From Gammaproteobacteria bacterium (GTDB lineage Bacteria > Pseudomonadota > Gammaproteobacteria > Steroidobacterales > Steroidobacteraceae): a DNA stretch of 41,869 nucleotides. The notes under the pieces were generated by a model that saw nothing but the letters and a program-made list of their open reading frames with translations, searched no databases and was not told where the DNA came from. Below, piece after piece: positions 1-8,042 of this stretch; within the stretch, counting starts at the first letter, position 1; each line of letters opens with the position of its first letter. A program made the translations under genes and the position numbers. The stretch covers positions 1 through 41,869 of the forward strand of contig VBMV01000069.1 in the NCBI GenBank assembly GCA_005878835.1. The letters are read 5' to 3'.

Positions 1-195
1 GGTCGAGATCGTGATCCCGCGCGCCTTCTCCTCGGGCGCCTTGTCAATCTGGTCGTACGCCATGAAGGTCCCACCGTAGGTCTCGGCCATCACCTTCGTC
101 AGCGCCGCCGTCAAGGTCGTCTTCCCATGGTCCACGTGACCAATCGTCCCCACGTTTACGTGCGGCTTGTTGCGCTCGAATTTCTCTTTGGACAT
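1..195 (-). CDS. tuf: Elongation factor Tu, N-terminal part (cut by window edge)
   Basis: This is the first 65 codons of EF-Tu, the GTPase that delivers aminoacyl-tRNA to the ribosome. The product starts [20 protein letters not shown], followed by the P-loop GHVDHGKT and the switch region ending RGITIST, all hallmark EF-Tu sequence. The start ATG (195-193) has a GAGGGA Shine-Dalgarno just upstream. The rest lies beyond position 1. Three tRNA genes directly upstream on the same strand reproduce the tRNA-tufB transcription unit known from enterobacteria, so it is probably cotranscribed with them. Certain as tuf; whether a second tuf copy exists elsewhere cannot be seen. Confidence 0.98.
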   Translation of the reverse strand, partial: MSKEKFERNKPHVNVGTIGHVDHGKTTLTAALTKVMAETYGGTFMAYDQIDKAPEEKARGITIST

Positions 196-284
196 GGAAG
201 TTCCCTCGAAAGGCTCGACGCGCTCCAAGCGCGGCGCTGAAAATACGAACCAACTCTCAACTCAACCCCGGTTGCCCGGTCGAC

Positions 285-360
<76 letters not shown>

Positions 361-400
361 TCTACGTCGGCTTCAGATCCCGAAAAAAGCCGACCGAAGC

Positions 401-474
<74 letters not shown>

Positions 475-538
475 GCTGATGGACGCCCAATCTGCCGGCC
501 GAACCTCACAGGCCCGCATCGCTCCCCGCACCGAAATG

Positions 539-621
539 TGGAGGGGGAAGGATTCGAACCTTCGAAGGCGTAAGCCGGCAGATTTACAGTCTGCTCCCGT
601 TGGCCGCTTGGGTACCCCTCC
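539..621 (-). tRNA. tRNA-Tyr (anticodon GUA), no complete encoded CCA
   Basis: A class II tRNA on the reverse strand: acceptor GGAGGGG/CCCCTCC, anticodon stem GCAGA/TCTGC with loop CTGTAAA (anticodon GTA), a long variable arm, and T arm GAAGG/CCTTC with loop TTCGAAT. The discriminator A is followed in the genome by CATTT, so CCA is not encoded in full, unlike in the two neighbouring tRNAs. It is the first gene of the unit, directly behind the promoter. Confidence 0.96.
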
Positions 622-637
622 GCAAAACGAGCCGCGT

Positions 638-666
638 ATTTTGATTTCGGGGTCCTGGCGTGTCAA
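638..666 (-). promoter_or_regulatory. Sigma70-type promoter of the tRNA-tuf unit
   Basis: On the reverse strand a perfect -35 TTGACA (666-661) is followed after 17 nt by CAAAAT (643-638, four of six matches to TATAAT). The next seven bases are ACGCGGC, a GC-rich discriminator of the kind seen at stringently controlled stable-RNA promoters. tRNA-Tyr begins about 17 nt after the -10 element. Confidence 0.6.
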
Positions 667-680
667 TGCGTGCTGGCCCG

Positions 681-1559
681 TTATTTGCTTGGGGGTCGGC
701 CGCCGGGAGGCCGATCGGCCCGGCGGCGCTGCGCGGGTGCCCCCCGCCGCGGGCCCCCAACCGGGGCCTGCCTGGTGAGCCCGCCCCGGGGCCCGGGCCG
801 CGGCCGAGGCCGTCCGGCGGTGCGGATTGAGCGTTCCAGGCCCCCGATCAGGGCGGGGTCGGCGCTGCGTGCCTCGCCGGGACGCAGGTCGCGGGGCAAT
901 TCAACCGAGCCGTAGCGGATGCGTAGCAGTCGGCTCACCTCGAAACCCACTGCGCTCCACAGCCGGCGCACCTCGCGGTTGCGCCCCTCGTGCAGCACGA
1001 CCCGGAAAGCGCTGTGGCCCCCCGTACCGTCCTCGTCCGGGCCTTGCGCGCTGATCCGATCGAAGCGCGCCGGACCGTCCTCCAGGGGCACTCCGGCGAG
1101 GAGCTGGCGCAGGACCTGCGGCCCGGGCCGGCCGCGCAGGCGCACCAGGTACTCGCGCTCGACTTCGCTCGAAGGGTGCATGAGGCGGTGCGCGAGCTCC
1201 CCATCCGTCGTCAGCAGCAGGAGCCCTGCGGTGTTCACGTCCAGCCGTCCCACGGCAATCCAGCGGCCTGCGCGCGCTGGCGGCAGCCGTCCGAATACGG
1301 TGGGCCGGCGCTGCGGGTCGCTGCGGGTGGTCACCTCGCCGACCGGCTTGTAATAAAGGAGTAGCTCCGGGGAGGCGGCTGCAGTGCGATCGAGGTCGAG
1401 CTTCACCCCGTCGAGGCGCACGTCGTCGGCGCTCGCGGCACGATCTCCGAGCCGGGCGATGTGGCCGCCGACGCTCACGCGGCCGGCGCGGATCCACTCC
1501 TCGATGGTGCGGCGCGACCCCAGGCCCGCCTGCGCCAGCAGCTTCTGCAATCTGATCAT
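681..1559 (-). CDS. rluB: 23S rRNA pseudouridine synthase, RsuA/RluB family
   Basis: A 292-residue enzyme isomerising uridine to pseudouridine in 23S rRNA. An S4 RNA-binding domain occupies about residues 1-60 (MIRLQKLLAQAGLGSRR, typical of RluB). The catalytic motif is at about residues 104-115, GRLDVNTAGLLL, with catalytic Asp107. The tail from about 255 is Arg/Pro/Gly-rich, as is common in RluB. The ORF stays open to 1640, but the conserved start is the ATG at 1559; the longer version would add residues unlike the family and overlap the divergent cysteine synthase gene. RluB rather than RluE/RluF is inferred from the N-terminus, length and basic tail. Confidence 0.9.
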   Translation of the reverse strand: MIRLQKLLAQAGLGSRRTIEEWIRAGRVSVGGHIARLGDRAASADDVRLDGVKLDLDRTAAASPELLLYYKPVGEVTTRSDPQRRPTVFGRLPPARAGRWIAVGRLDVNTAGLLLLTTDGELAHRLMHPSSEVEREYLVRLRGRPGPQVLRQLLAGVPLEDGPARFDRISAQGPDEDGTGGHSAFRVVLHEGRNREVRRLWSAVGFEVSRLLRIRYGSVELPRDLRPGEARSADPALIGGLERSIRTAGRPRPRPGPRGGLTRQAPVGGPRRGAPAQRRRADRPPGGRPPSK

Positions 1560-1638
1560 GCGATCATAACCGGCGCTCTTAAGCAGATGCCGGCGCGATC
1601 CTTGTGGGTGCGATCCAAGGCAGCGTAGAAGGAACATC

Positions 1639-2580
1639 ATGATCTACGACAACATACTCGGCACCATCGGCAGGACCCCGATCGTCGGAATCCAGCGCCT
1701 CGCGCCCCGGCACGTCACCATGTACGTGAAGTGCGAGTTCTTCAATCCGCTGGGCTCCGTCAAGGACCGCCTCGCGATCGCCATCATCGAGGACGCCGAG
1801 CGCAGCGGTGCGCTCAAGCCCGGCCAGACGGTGGTCGAGGCCACCTCGGGCAACACCGGTATCGCGCTCGCCATGGTGTGCGCGGCCAAGGGTTATCCGT
1901 TCGTCGCCACCATGGCCGAGAGCTTCTCGGTCGAGCGCCGCAAGATCATGCGCCTGATGGGCGCGAAGGTGATTCTCACGCCCGCCGCCGAGCGCGGCAG
2001 CGGCATGGTGCGCAAGGCCGCGGAACTCGCCAGGAAGCACGGCTGGTTCCTCGCGCGGCAGTTCGAGAACGAGGCCAACCCGGCCTACCACCGCAACACC
2101 ACCGGGCCTGAGATCCTGCAGGACTTCGCCGGCAGGCGGCTTGATTACTTCGTCACCGGCTGGGGCACCGGAGGCACGCTCACCGGGGCGGGGGAGATGG
2201 TGCGCCTCGCGCGGCCGGAAGTGCAGATCATCGCCTCGGAGCCGGCGGGTGCGGCGCTGCTGTCGGGCAAGCCCTTCACGCCGCACAAGATCCAGGGCTG
2301 GACGCCGGACTTCGTGCCCGCGGTCCTGAAGCGTGAGGTGCCCCACCGGATCGTGACGGTGACGGACACGGAAGCGGTGGAAAGCGCGCGCGCCCTCGCC
2401 AGAAGCGAAGGCATCTTCTGCGGCATTTCCTCGGGCGCGACGTTCGCCGCCGCTCTCAAGGTCGCCGGCGAAGCTCCCCAGGGCGCGGTGATCCTCGCCA
2501 TGCTCCCGGACACCGCCGAGCGCTACCTGTCCACGGTGCTGTTCGAGGGGATCGCCGAGGGCGGCGATCCGGAGCCCTAG
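1639..2580 (+). CDS. cysK: Cysteine synthase (O-acylserine sulfhydrylase), PLP-dependent
   Basis: This enzyme makes L-cysteine from an activated serine and sulfide. The 313-residue fold-type II PLP enzyme shows the Schiff-base lysine in GSVKDR (Lys42), the substrate loop TSGNTG (69-74), a glycine-rich phosphate loop in GWGTGGTLTG, and the C-terminal motif GISSGA. The start has a good AAGGA site 6-7 nt upstream. The gene is followed after 44 nt, same strand, by an acyltransferase likely to make its substrate. The C-terminal part reads more like CysK than CysM. If the partner is a serine O-succinyltransferase, the natural substrate would be O-succinylserine rather than O-acetylserine; that is inference. 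Confidence 0.92.
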   Translation: MIYDNILGTIGRTPIVGIQRLAPRHVTMYVKCEFFNPLGSVKDRLAIAIIEDAERSGALKPGQTVVEATSGNTGIALAMVCAAKGYPFVATMAESFSVERRKIMRLMGAKVILTPAAERGSGMVRKAAELARKHGWFLARQFENEANPAYHRNTTGPEILQDFAGRRLDYFVTGWGTGGTLTGAGEMVRLARPEVQIIASEPAGAALLSGKPFTPHKIQGWTPDFVPAVLKREVPHRIVTVTDTEAVESARALARSEGIFCGISSGATFAAALKVAGEAPQGAVILAMLPDTAERYLSTVLFEGIAEGGDPEP

Positions 2581-2624
2581 CGCATACGGTCGGGCCATCC
2601 AGGTCCGCCGCAGCTGCCGATCCC

Positions 2625-3716
2625 ATGGATGCGCGCCAGTACGCATCGTTGCCCGACCCTTTCCCCATGTGGCGCGGCGGGGTGCTGCACGGCGCGCGCA
2701 TCGCCTATGAGACCTGGGGCGCACTCAATGCGGCGCGCGACAATGCGCTGCTGCTGTTCACCGGGCTCTCGCCACCGGCCCACGCCGCCTCTTCCCCCGC
2801 CGACCCGAGCGACGGGTGGTGGCAGGGGATGGTGGGACCGGGACTGGCCATCGACTCCGAGCGCTTCTTCGTCATCTGCGTCAACTCGCTCGGCAGCTGC
2901 TTCGGATCGACCGGACCGGCTTCCCTCGACCCGGCAACCGGCAAGCCCTATCGCCTGACGTTTCCGGACCTCTCGGTCGAGGACATCGCGCGCGCGGGCT
3001 TCGAGACCGTGCGCGCGCTCGGGATCGAGCGGCTCGACACTGTCATGGGGCCCTCGCTCGGGGGCATGGTGGTGCTCGCGTATGCCGCGCAGTTCCCCGG
3101 CGCGGCGCGGCGGCTGGCGTGTATCTCGGGGACCGCCGCGGCGGCGCCTTTCGCGATCGCACTGCGCTCGATCCAGCGCGAGGCGATCACCCATGATCCG
3201 GACTGGCAGGGCGGCAACTACACCTCCGAGCGAGCGCCGGTCACGGGCCAGCGCCTGGCGCGCAAGCTCGGCACCGTGACCTACCGTTCCGCCGCAGAAT
3301 GGGCGCAGCGCTTCGGACGGCAGCCGATCCGCCAGGAGGTGAAGCACGGCGATCCGTTCGCCTCCGAGTTCGCGATTCAGGGCTACCTGGAAGCTCTGGC
3401 GCAGCGCTTCGTCAGCGTCTTCGACCCCAACTGCTACCTGTACATCTCGCGCTCCATGGACCGTTTCGATCTCAGCGCGCACGGCGAGCCGGTGAGCCTG
3501 TTCCGGCGCGCCGGCCTGAGCGCCGCGCTCGTGATCGGGGTGCAGACGGACCTGCTGTTCTCGGTGACCGAGCAGCAGGGCATCGCAAGCGCGCTGGCGG
3601 CCGCGGGCGTCGCCACGCGCTTCGCCCCGCTCCCGTGCATCGAGGGGCACGACGCCTTTCTGGTGGACCTCGACACCTTCGGGCGCGAGATCGGCGCCTT
3701 TCTGCGCGGCGGATGA
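2625..3716 (+). CDS. MetX-family O-acyltransferase, probably serine O-succinyltransferase
   Basis: A 363-residue alpha/beta-hydrolase acyltransferase of the homoserine O-acyltransferase (MetX) superfamily. The catalytic triad can be placed: nucleophile Ser144 in GPSLGGM, Asp309 in QTDLLFS and His342 in EGHDAF. The segment NSLGSCFGSTGPAS (87-100) is close to the motif I remember from serine O-succinyltransferases of Xanthomonadales rather than the homoserine acetyltransferase form. It sits directly behind cysteine synthase, which fits a cysteine rather than a methionine role. No clear Shine-Dalgarno precedes the ATG. Automated annotation may call it homoserine O-acetyltransferase; substrate choice is not proven by sequence alone. 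Confidence 0.8.
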   Translation: MDARQYASLPDPFPMWRGGVLHGARIAYETWGALNAARDNALLLFTGLSPPAHAASSPADPSDGWWQGMVGPGLAIDSERFFVICVNSLGSCFGSTGPASLDPATGKPYRLTFPDLSVEDIARAGFETVRALGIERLDTVMGPSLGGMVVLAYAAQFPGAARRLACISGTAAAAPFAIALRSIQREAITHDPDWQGGNYTSERAPVTGQRLARKLGTVTYRSAAEWAQRFGRQPIRQEVKHGDPFASEFAIQGYLEALAQRFVSVFDPNCYLYISRSMDRFDLSAHGEPVSLFRRAGLSAALVIGVQTDLLFSVTEQQGIASALAAAGVATRFAPLPCIEGHDAFLVDLDTFGREIGAFLRGG

Positions 3717-3874
3717 GCAGCGGCGGCGCCCGGTCGGTGCTGCCCTGGCTTATGTGATGCTCGCGGTCAAGACCAAGGTCGTCGCGAAATAAGTTCACTG
3801 GCTGCGGCAAACCGCGCCGGGAAAGGCATAATGCGCGGGCCGGGACTATAACAACACAATCATCGAGATCAGCA

Positions 3875-4156
3875 GTGGAACGCAGACTGCACACCAGACA
3901 CCGGGCGCGCACCATCGTCTACATCACCGCTCCGGGCGGCCGCCGCAAGCTCTGCAAGGCGGTCAACCTGAGCGCCACCGGCGTTTTCATCGAGACGACA
4001 AACCTCGGGCTGCGCAAGGGGCAGCAGGTGGTGCTGTCCTTCGCCATCAATCTCGGCGCGATCACCAAGCTGCACCGGCGCACGGCCGTGGTCGCGCACG
4101 TCTCGCGCGGCGGCACCGGGCTGCTGATGGAGACCTTCGCCCAGGCCTCGGGCTGA
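3875..4156 (+). CDS. PilZ domain protein (putative c-di-GMP binder)
   Basis: A 93-residue single-domain PilZ protein with a GTG start. The two c-di-GMP contact motifs are present: an RxxxR-type arginine cluster near the N-terminus (RHRAR, about 8-12) and NLSATG (about 37-42, the [D/N]xSxxG motif). Such small PilZ proteins act as c-di-GMP receptors for motility, pili or exopolysaccharide, but nothing nearby names the target. It stands alone: the upstream gene ends 158 nt earlier and the next gene starts 99 nt later. An AT-rich stretch about 30-50 nt upstream (CATAAT, TATAAC) may hold its promoter, but no good -35 is seen. Confidence 0.85.
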   Translation: MERRLHTRHRARTIVYITAPGGRRKLCKAVNLSATGVFIETTNLGLRKGQQVVLSFAINLGAITKLHRRTAVVAHVSRGGTGLLMETFAQASG

Positions 4157-4255
4157 TCCTGCGTCGCGATCCTCACCGGGCCGCTGCCCGCCGGCGTCAG
4201 CCCGATCCGACTCGCCGTCTGCTACCCTCATCGCGGGTGCCGGCGGCCCGATTTC

Positions 4256-4576
4256 ATGAACCCACACTACGCTCTGTCCCGGCGACGCCTGCTCAGGCTC
4301 GCGTTCACCGCAGGATTCGCACCGGTGGCGGCGGGCAGCGCGCGCTTGGCGTTTGCAGCCGATGCGCCCCTGCTCGCGGTCGGCGCGCCCGAAGCGCAGG
4401 CGGTGAAATACGTCGAGGACGCGCGGCAGGCGAGTGGTGCCACGGCAGGCAGCAATTGCGCCAACTGCGGCCTGTACCAGGGCGCGGCGGGTTCCGCGCA
4501 GGGGCCGTGCCAGCTGTTCCCCGGCAGGCAGGTGAAGGCCGCCGGGTGGTGCACGGCGTGGGCGCCGCAGCTATGA
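4256..4576 (+). CDS. High-potential iron-sulfur protein (HiPIP), Tat-exported
   Basis: A 106-residue periplasmic electron carrier. The N-terminus has a twin-arginine signal (SRRRLLRLAF, residues 8-17) and a cleavage region ending AFAADA near residue 35. The mature part has the four cysteines that bind the 4Fe-4S cluster: Cys68 and Cys71 (CANC), Cys85 (GPCQLF) and Cys99 (GWCTAW), plus the GLYQG motif. HiPIPs shuttle electrons to reaction centres or terminal oxidases and are common in Gammaproteobacteria. It is a single gene between the PilZ protein and the ECF42 module; the promoter-like motif after it (4592) serves the next gene. Confidence 0.93.
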   Translation: MNPHYALSRRRLLRLAFTAGFAPVAAGSARLAFAADAPLLAVGAPEAQAVKYVEDARQASGATAGSNCANCGLYQGAAGSAQGPCQLFPGRQVKAAGWCTAWAPQL

Positions 4577-4591
4577 AGGCTCAGCAGACGA

Positions 4592-4618
4592 TGTCGGTCA
4601 GGCGTTGCCTGAATCGAC
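4592..4618 (+). promoter_or_regulatory. Putative ECF42-type promoter of the rightward DGPF-sigma unit
   Basis: TGTCGG (4592-4597), 17 nt, then CGAC (4615-4618), ending about 56 nt before the DGPF start codon. It matches the motif I recall for ECF42-controlled DGPF genes (TGTCGA in the -35 region, CGA/TC in the -10). The same architecture, with the same 17-nt spacing, lies before the other DGPF-sigma unit at 9018-9044. No sigma70-like elements were noticed here. Confidence 0.6.
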
Positions 4619-4674
4619 ATTGGGACAGGCGGCTGGCGTGACGCCGGGCGCCGCAACCCTACAAGGAGTCTCCC

Positions 4675-5031
4675 ATGCCGAGTTTCATGATGCTGCTTCA
4701 CGGTCCGGCCGACCGGCCCCGTCAGAGCGCCTCGAACCCGCAGGAATTCACGCGCATGACGCGCGAATACATGGAGTGGGCGGATCGCATGCGCGCACAG
4801 GGCCAACTCAAAGGGGGCAACAAGCTCACCGACGACGCCGGCAAGATCCTGCGTACCCAGGGCGGCCGCCTCTCCACGACCGACGGACCGTATGCCGAGA
4901 GCAAGGAGATCGTCGGCGGCTTCTTCGTCATCTCCGCCGGCGACTACGCCGAGGCCTGCCGCATCGCCGAGAGCTGCCCGCACCTGAAGTACGGCAGCTA
5001 CATCGAAGTGCGCCAGGTGCAGGAGCTGTAG
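4675..5031 (+). CDS. DGPF/YCII-family protein, partner of an ECF42 sigma factor
   Basis: A 118-residue YCII-related protein. The family signature is TTDGPYAESKEIVGGFF (about residues 66-82), a DGPY form of the DGPF motif. The biochemical role of DGPF proteins is unknown; they are the most regular genomic companions of ECF42 sigma factors and their likely main targets. A clear AAGGAG site precedes the ATG. The sigma factor gene begins 6 nt after the stop, so the two are cotranscribed, probably from the motif at 4592-4618. Confidence 0.88.
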   Translation: MPSFMMLLHGPADRPRQSASNPQEFTRMTREYMEWADRMRAQGQLKGGNKLTDDAGKILRTQGGRLSTTDGPYAESKEIVGGFFVISAGDYAEACRIAESCPHLKYGSYIEVRQVQEL

Positions 5032-5037
5032 AGGCGC

Positions 5038-6312
5038 ATGCCCGCAGCAGACCTCCAGCTCGCCGCGCTGTTCCGGCGCGAAGCCGGCAGCATCTGCGCC
5101 TGGCTGGTGCGTCTGCTCGGGCCGGCGCGGCTTGACCTGATCGAGGACGCGGTCCAGGACGCGTTCAGCGCCGCGCTCGTGCAGTGGCCGCTCGAGGGCA
5201 CTCCGCAACGTCCGGCGGCGTGGCTGGCGATCGCGGCGCGCAACAAGGCCCTCGATCGCCTCAGGCGCGACATGAGGCTCGATTCCCTCGACACCCAGAA
5301 CGAAGCCGCCGCCTGGCGGCTCGGTTTCTCGAACCCGGACGACAGCGGTAAGCCCGACGACACCCTGGCGCTCATGTTCGTGGCGTGCCACCCGGCGCTG
5401 CCGCCCGAGGAGCAGGCCATGCTGACGCTGCAGACCGTGTGCGGCTTCAGTGCGCGCGAGATCGCGCGCAGCTTTCTCTCGACCCCCGAGGCCGTGACCC
5501 AGCGGCTGGTGCGCGCCAAACGCAAGATCAGGGGACTCGGGCTGGAGTTCGAGATTCCGGAAGGCGCGCGGCTCGCTGAGCGCCTGCCGGGGCTCCTGAA
5601 CGCGATCTATCTGCTGTTCAACGGCGGTTACACGGCCGCCGAAGGCGAGCCGCTCATGGCGCAGGAGCTGTGCGCGGAGGCGCTGCGGCTCGCCACGCTA
5701 CTCACCCAACACGCGGCCACCGCCACCGGCGAGACACACGCGCTCGCCGCGCTCATGTGTTTCCATCATGCGCGCGCGGCGGCGCGCACCGGTGAGCGCG
5801 GCGACCTGGTGCTGCTGGCCGAGCAGGACCGTTCGCGTTGGGATCACGCGTTGATTGCGCAGGGGTTCGTGCATCTGCGCGGTGCGATGTCCTCGAGCGC
5901 CCTCACGCCGCTGCACCTCGAGGCGGGTATCGCCTCGGTGCACGCCGGGGCGCGCCGCTTCCAGGACACCGACTGGGCGGCGCTGTCACGCTATTACGAC
6001 ACGCTCCTCGAGCTCAAGCCCACGGCGGTGGTGCAACTCAACGCCGCCATCGCCTGCGCGTATGCCAACGGTCCTGCCACCGGACTCACGCAGCTGGATG
6101 CGCTCGCGGGCAGCGCGCGGCTGACGCACTATGCCCTGTACCACGCGGCGCGCGGGGATCTGCTGCTGAAACTCGGGCGCGCTGCGCACGCCGGCGACTC
6201 GCTCAGGCGCGCGCTCGAGTGCCCGGTGAACGGCGCCGAGCGCGCATATCTCACGCGCAAACTACTCGCCTGCGAGGCGCCGGGAGCGGCGGCCCCCGCG
6301 CAGCTTCGCTGA
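5038..6312 (+). CDS. ECF42-type RNA polymerase sigma factor with long C-terminal extension (copy 1)
   Basis: A 424-residue sigma factor. Region 2 is at about residues 10-85 (EDAVQDAF then WLAIAARNKALDRLRR), region 4 at about 115-175 (EEQAMLTLQTVCGFSAREIA, recognition helix region VTQRLVRAKRKI). Normal ECF sigma factors end here; about 245 further residues follow, including the ECF42-type segment IYLLFNGGYTAAEG and helical, TPR-like repeats. ECF42 members have no anti-sigma factor; the extension is thought to be needed for activity. The preceding DGPF gene and its promoter motif suggest autoregulation. It converges with a second, separate ECF42 unit (6358-8965). Confidence 0.92.
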   Translation: MPAADLQLAALFRREAGSICAWLVRLLGPARLDLIEDAVQDAFSAALVQWPLEGTPQRPAAWLAIAARNKALDRLRRDMRLDSLDTQNEAAAWRLGFSNPDDSGKPDDTLALMFVACHPALPPEEQAMLTLQTVCGFSAREIARSFLSTPEAVTQRLVRAKRKIRGLGLEFEIPEGARLAERLPGLLNAIYLLFNGGYTAAEGEPLMAQELCAEALRLATLLTQHAATATGETHALAALMCFHHARAAARTGERGDLVLLAEQDRSRWDHALIAQGFVHLRGAMSSSALTPLHLEAGIASVHAGARRFQDTDWAALSRYYDTLLELKPTAVVQLNAAIACAYANGPATGLTQLDALAGSARLTHYALYHAARGDLLLKLGRAAHAGDSLRRALECPVNGAERAYLTRKLLACEAPGAAAPAQLR

Positions 6313-6357
6313 AGCCACCCCGCGCGGGGCGGCGGCCCCGCTACCGAGGCCCCCGCC

Positions 6358-6705
6358 TCAGTCGTAACAGGGACCGAGCTCGCGCACCTCGATCGTGGCC
6401 CATTGAGCGGCCGGACACTCCGCCGCGAAGCTGAGCGCCTGCTCGCGGGTCGCGCAGTCGAGCAGGAAAAACCCGCCGATCAGCTCCTTGGATTCGGTGA
6501 ACGGACCATCGGTCACGCTGCGCCTGCCGGCGCGCATGTCGAGCCGCACCGACTCGGCACGCAACGAGTTGCTCTCCAGCAGGACACCGCGCGCCTTCAG
6601 GCCCGCGCTGTAGGCGAGCATCTGCTCGTAGACCGCACGGCCCTCCTCCGGCGAACGCAGGCGCCGCTGCCCCTGCGGTTCCACGATCAACAGCATGTAC
6701 GGCAT
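6358..6705 (-). CDS. DGPF/YCII-family protein, last gene of the leftward ECF42 operon
   Basis: A 115-residue YCII/DGPF protein with the full signature SVTDGPFTESKELIGGFF (about 63-80). Its start lies 18 nt downstream of the sigma factor stop, so it is the distal gene of the leftward unit DGPF - VOC - sigma - DGPF. The role of the family is unknown. It converges with copy 1 of the sigma factor (45 nt between stops). It resembles the distal DGPF protein at 8543-8965 only through the motif, so a recent duplication is unlikely. Confidence 0.88.
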   Translation of the reverse strand: MPYMLLIVEPQGQRRLRSPEEGRAVYEQMLAYSAGLKARGVLLESNSLRAESVRLDMRAGRRSVTDGPFTESKELIGGFFLLDCATREQALSFAAECPAAQWATIEVRELGPCYD

Positions 6706-6723
6706 GATCTCTCCGATAAAGGT

Positions 6724-7995
6724 TCAGCTTGCGCCGCGCCTGCAGACGGCGGCGCGATCCAGCAGCAGGCGACTCTCGCGCCTGTTGTGCGTCAGCGTCG
6801 CCGCGCGCTCGAACTCGACGCCCGCCTCCTCGTAGCGGCCGAGCCTGGCGAGCAGATCCCCGCGCACGCTCGGCAGCAGGTGATAGGACTCGAGCGAGCC
6901 TTGCGCCGCAAGCCGGTCGGCGAGCTCCAGTCCCGCCGCCGGCCCGTAGGCCATGGCCACGGCGACCGCCCGGTTCAACTCCACGACCGGCGAGGGCGTG
7001 AGGCGCGCCAGCTCATCGTAGAGCGCGGTGATGTACACCCAGTCCGTGTCCGCGGCGGTCGCCGCGCGCGCATGACAGGCGGCGATCGCCCCCTGCAGCA
7101 GGTACGGGCCGCGCGCCTCACCGAGCGCCTCGCCGCGCGCCAGCGCCAGCAAGCCGCGGTGAATGAGCAGCCGGTCCCAGAGTGCGCGGTTCTGCTCCAT
7201 GAGCAGCACCGGCTCGCCGTTCGGGCCCGTGCGCGCGCGGATGCGTGACGCCTGGATCTCCATCAGCGCCACGAGGCCGTGAACCTCCGGCTCCCGCGGC
7301 GCGAGCTCGGCCAGGATGCGCCCGATGCGCAGCGCCTCCTCGCACAGCCCGGGGCGCATCCAGTCCTCGCCCGCGGTGGCGGAGTAGCCCTCGTTGAACA
7401 CCAGGTAGATGACTTCGAGCACCGAGGACAGCCGCCCGGCGAGCTCGCCGCGCCGCGGGATCTCGAAAGGCACGTGCGCGTCGCTGAGCGTGCGCTTGGC
7501 CCGCACGATGCGCTGCGCGATGGTGGCTTCCGGGACCAGGAAGGCGCGCGCGATCTCCCCGGTGGTCAGTCCGGCCAGGAGGCGCAGCGTGAGCGCGGTG
7601 CGAGCCTCGGTGGACAGCAGCGGATGGCAGGCGATGAACATGAGCCGCAGCAGATCATCGCCGATCTCGTCGTCCGCGCTCGCCTCGAGCTTCCCACCGT
7701 TCAACTGCTGTTCCATCTCAAGCTCGTGACCGAGCGCCTCATGCTTGCGTGTGAGCATGCGCTCGCGCCGCAGGTGATCGATGGCACGGTGCTTGGCGGT
7801 GGCCATGAGCCAGGCGCCGGGATTGTCGGGGATCCCTGAGCGCGGCCACTGCTCGAGCGCCGTGACGAGCGCGTCCTGCGCGAGCTCCTCCGCCAGGCCC
7901 ACGTCGCGCACCAGGCGTGCGAGGCCCGCGATGAGGCGCGCGGACTCGATCCTCCAGAGCGCGTCGATGGTGCGATGGGTGTCCGTGGCCGTCAT
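6724..7995 (-). CDS. ECF42-type RNA polymerase sigma factor with long C-terminal extension (copy 2)
   Basis: A 423-residue sigma factor with region 2 at about 10-85 (AEELAQDALVTALEQW, then GAWLMATAKHRAIDHLRR), region 4 at about 120-180 (LTLRLLAGLTTGEIARAFLV, then IAQRIVRAKRTL) and the ECF42 extension starting IYLVFNEGYSATAGEDW. Nothing resembling an anti-sigma factor is adjacent. The frame is open to 8106, but the first residues with family character follow the ATG at 7995; a longer product would run into the VOC gene. It is the third gene of the leftward operon. Low identity to copy 1 over the extension argues for two independent systems rather than tandem duplication. Confidence 0.92.
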   Translation of the reverse strand: MTATDTHRTIDALWRIESARLIAGLARLVRDVGLAEELAQDALVTALEQWPRSGIPDNPGAWLMATAKHRAIDHLRRERMLTRKHEALGHELEMEQQLNGGKLEASADDEIGDDLLRLMFIACHPLLSTEARTALTLRLLAGLTTGEIARAFLVPEATIAQRIVRAKRTLSDAHVPFEIPRRGELAGRLSSVLEVIYLVFNEGYSATAGEDWMRPGLCEEALRIGRILAELAPREPEVHGLVALMEIQASRIRARTGPNGEPVLLMEQNRALWDRLLIHRGLLALARGEALGEARGPYLLQGAIAACHARAATAADTDWVYITALYDELARLTPSPVVELNRAVAVAMAYGPAAGLELADRLAAQGSLESYHLLPSVRGDLLARLGRYEEAGVEFERAATLTHNRRESRLLLDRAAVCRRGAS

Positions 7996-8042
7996 GGCCA
8001 CGGATGACACCACCGTCGCGCGCGCGGCGCAAGCCGAGATCC

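Noticed and set aside
1579-2724. A long reverse-strand ORF of 381 codons opposite the cysteine synthase gene
   Set aside because: It is the high-GC antisense shadow of that gene: His/Arg/Gly-rich, no domain, no ribosome site.
4577-4674. A possible intrinsic terminator behind the HiPIP gene
   Set aside because: No GC-rich stem with T-run was found; the only structured signal there is the ECF42-type promoter motif.
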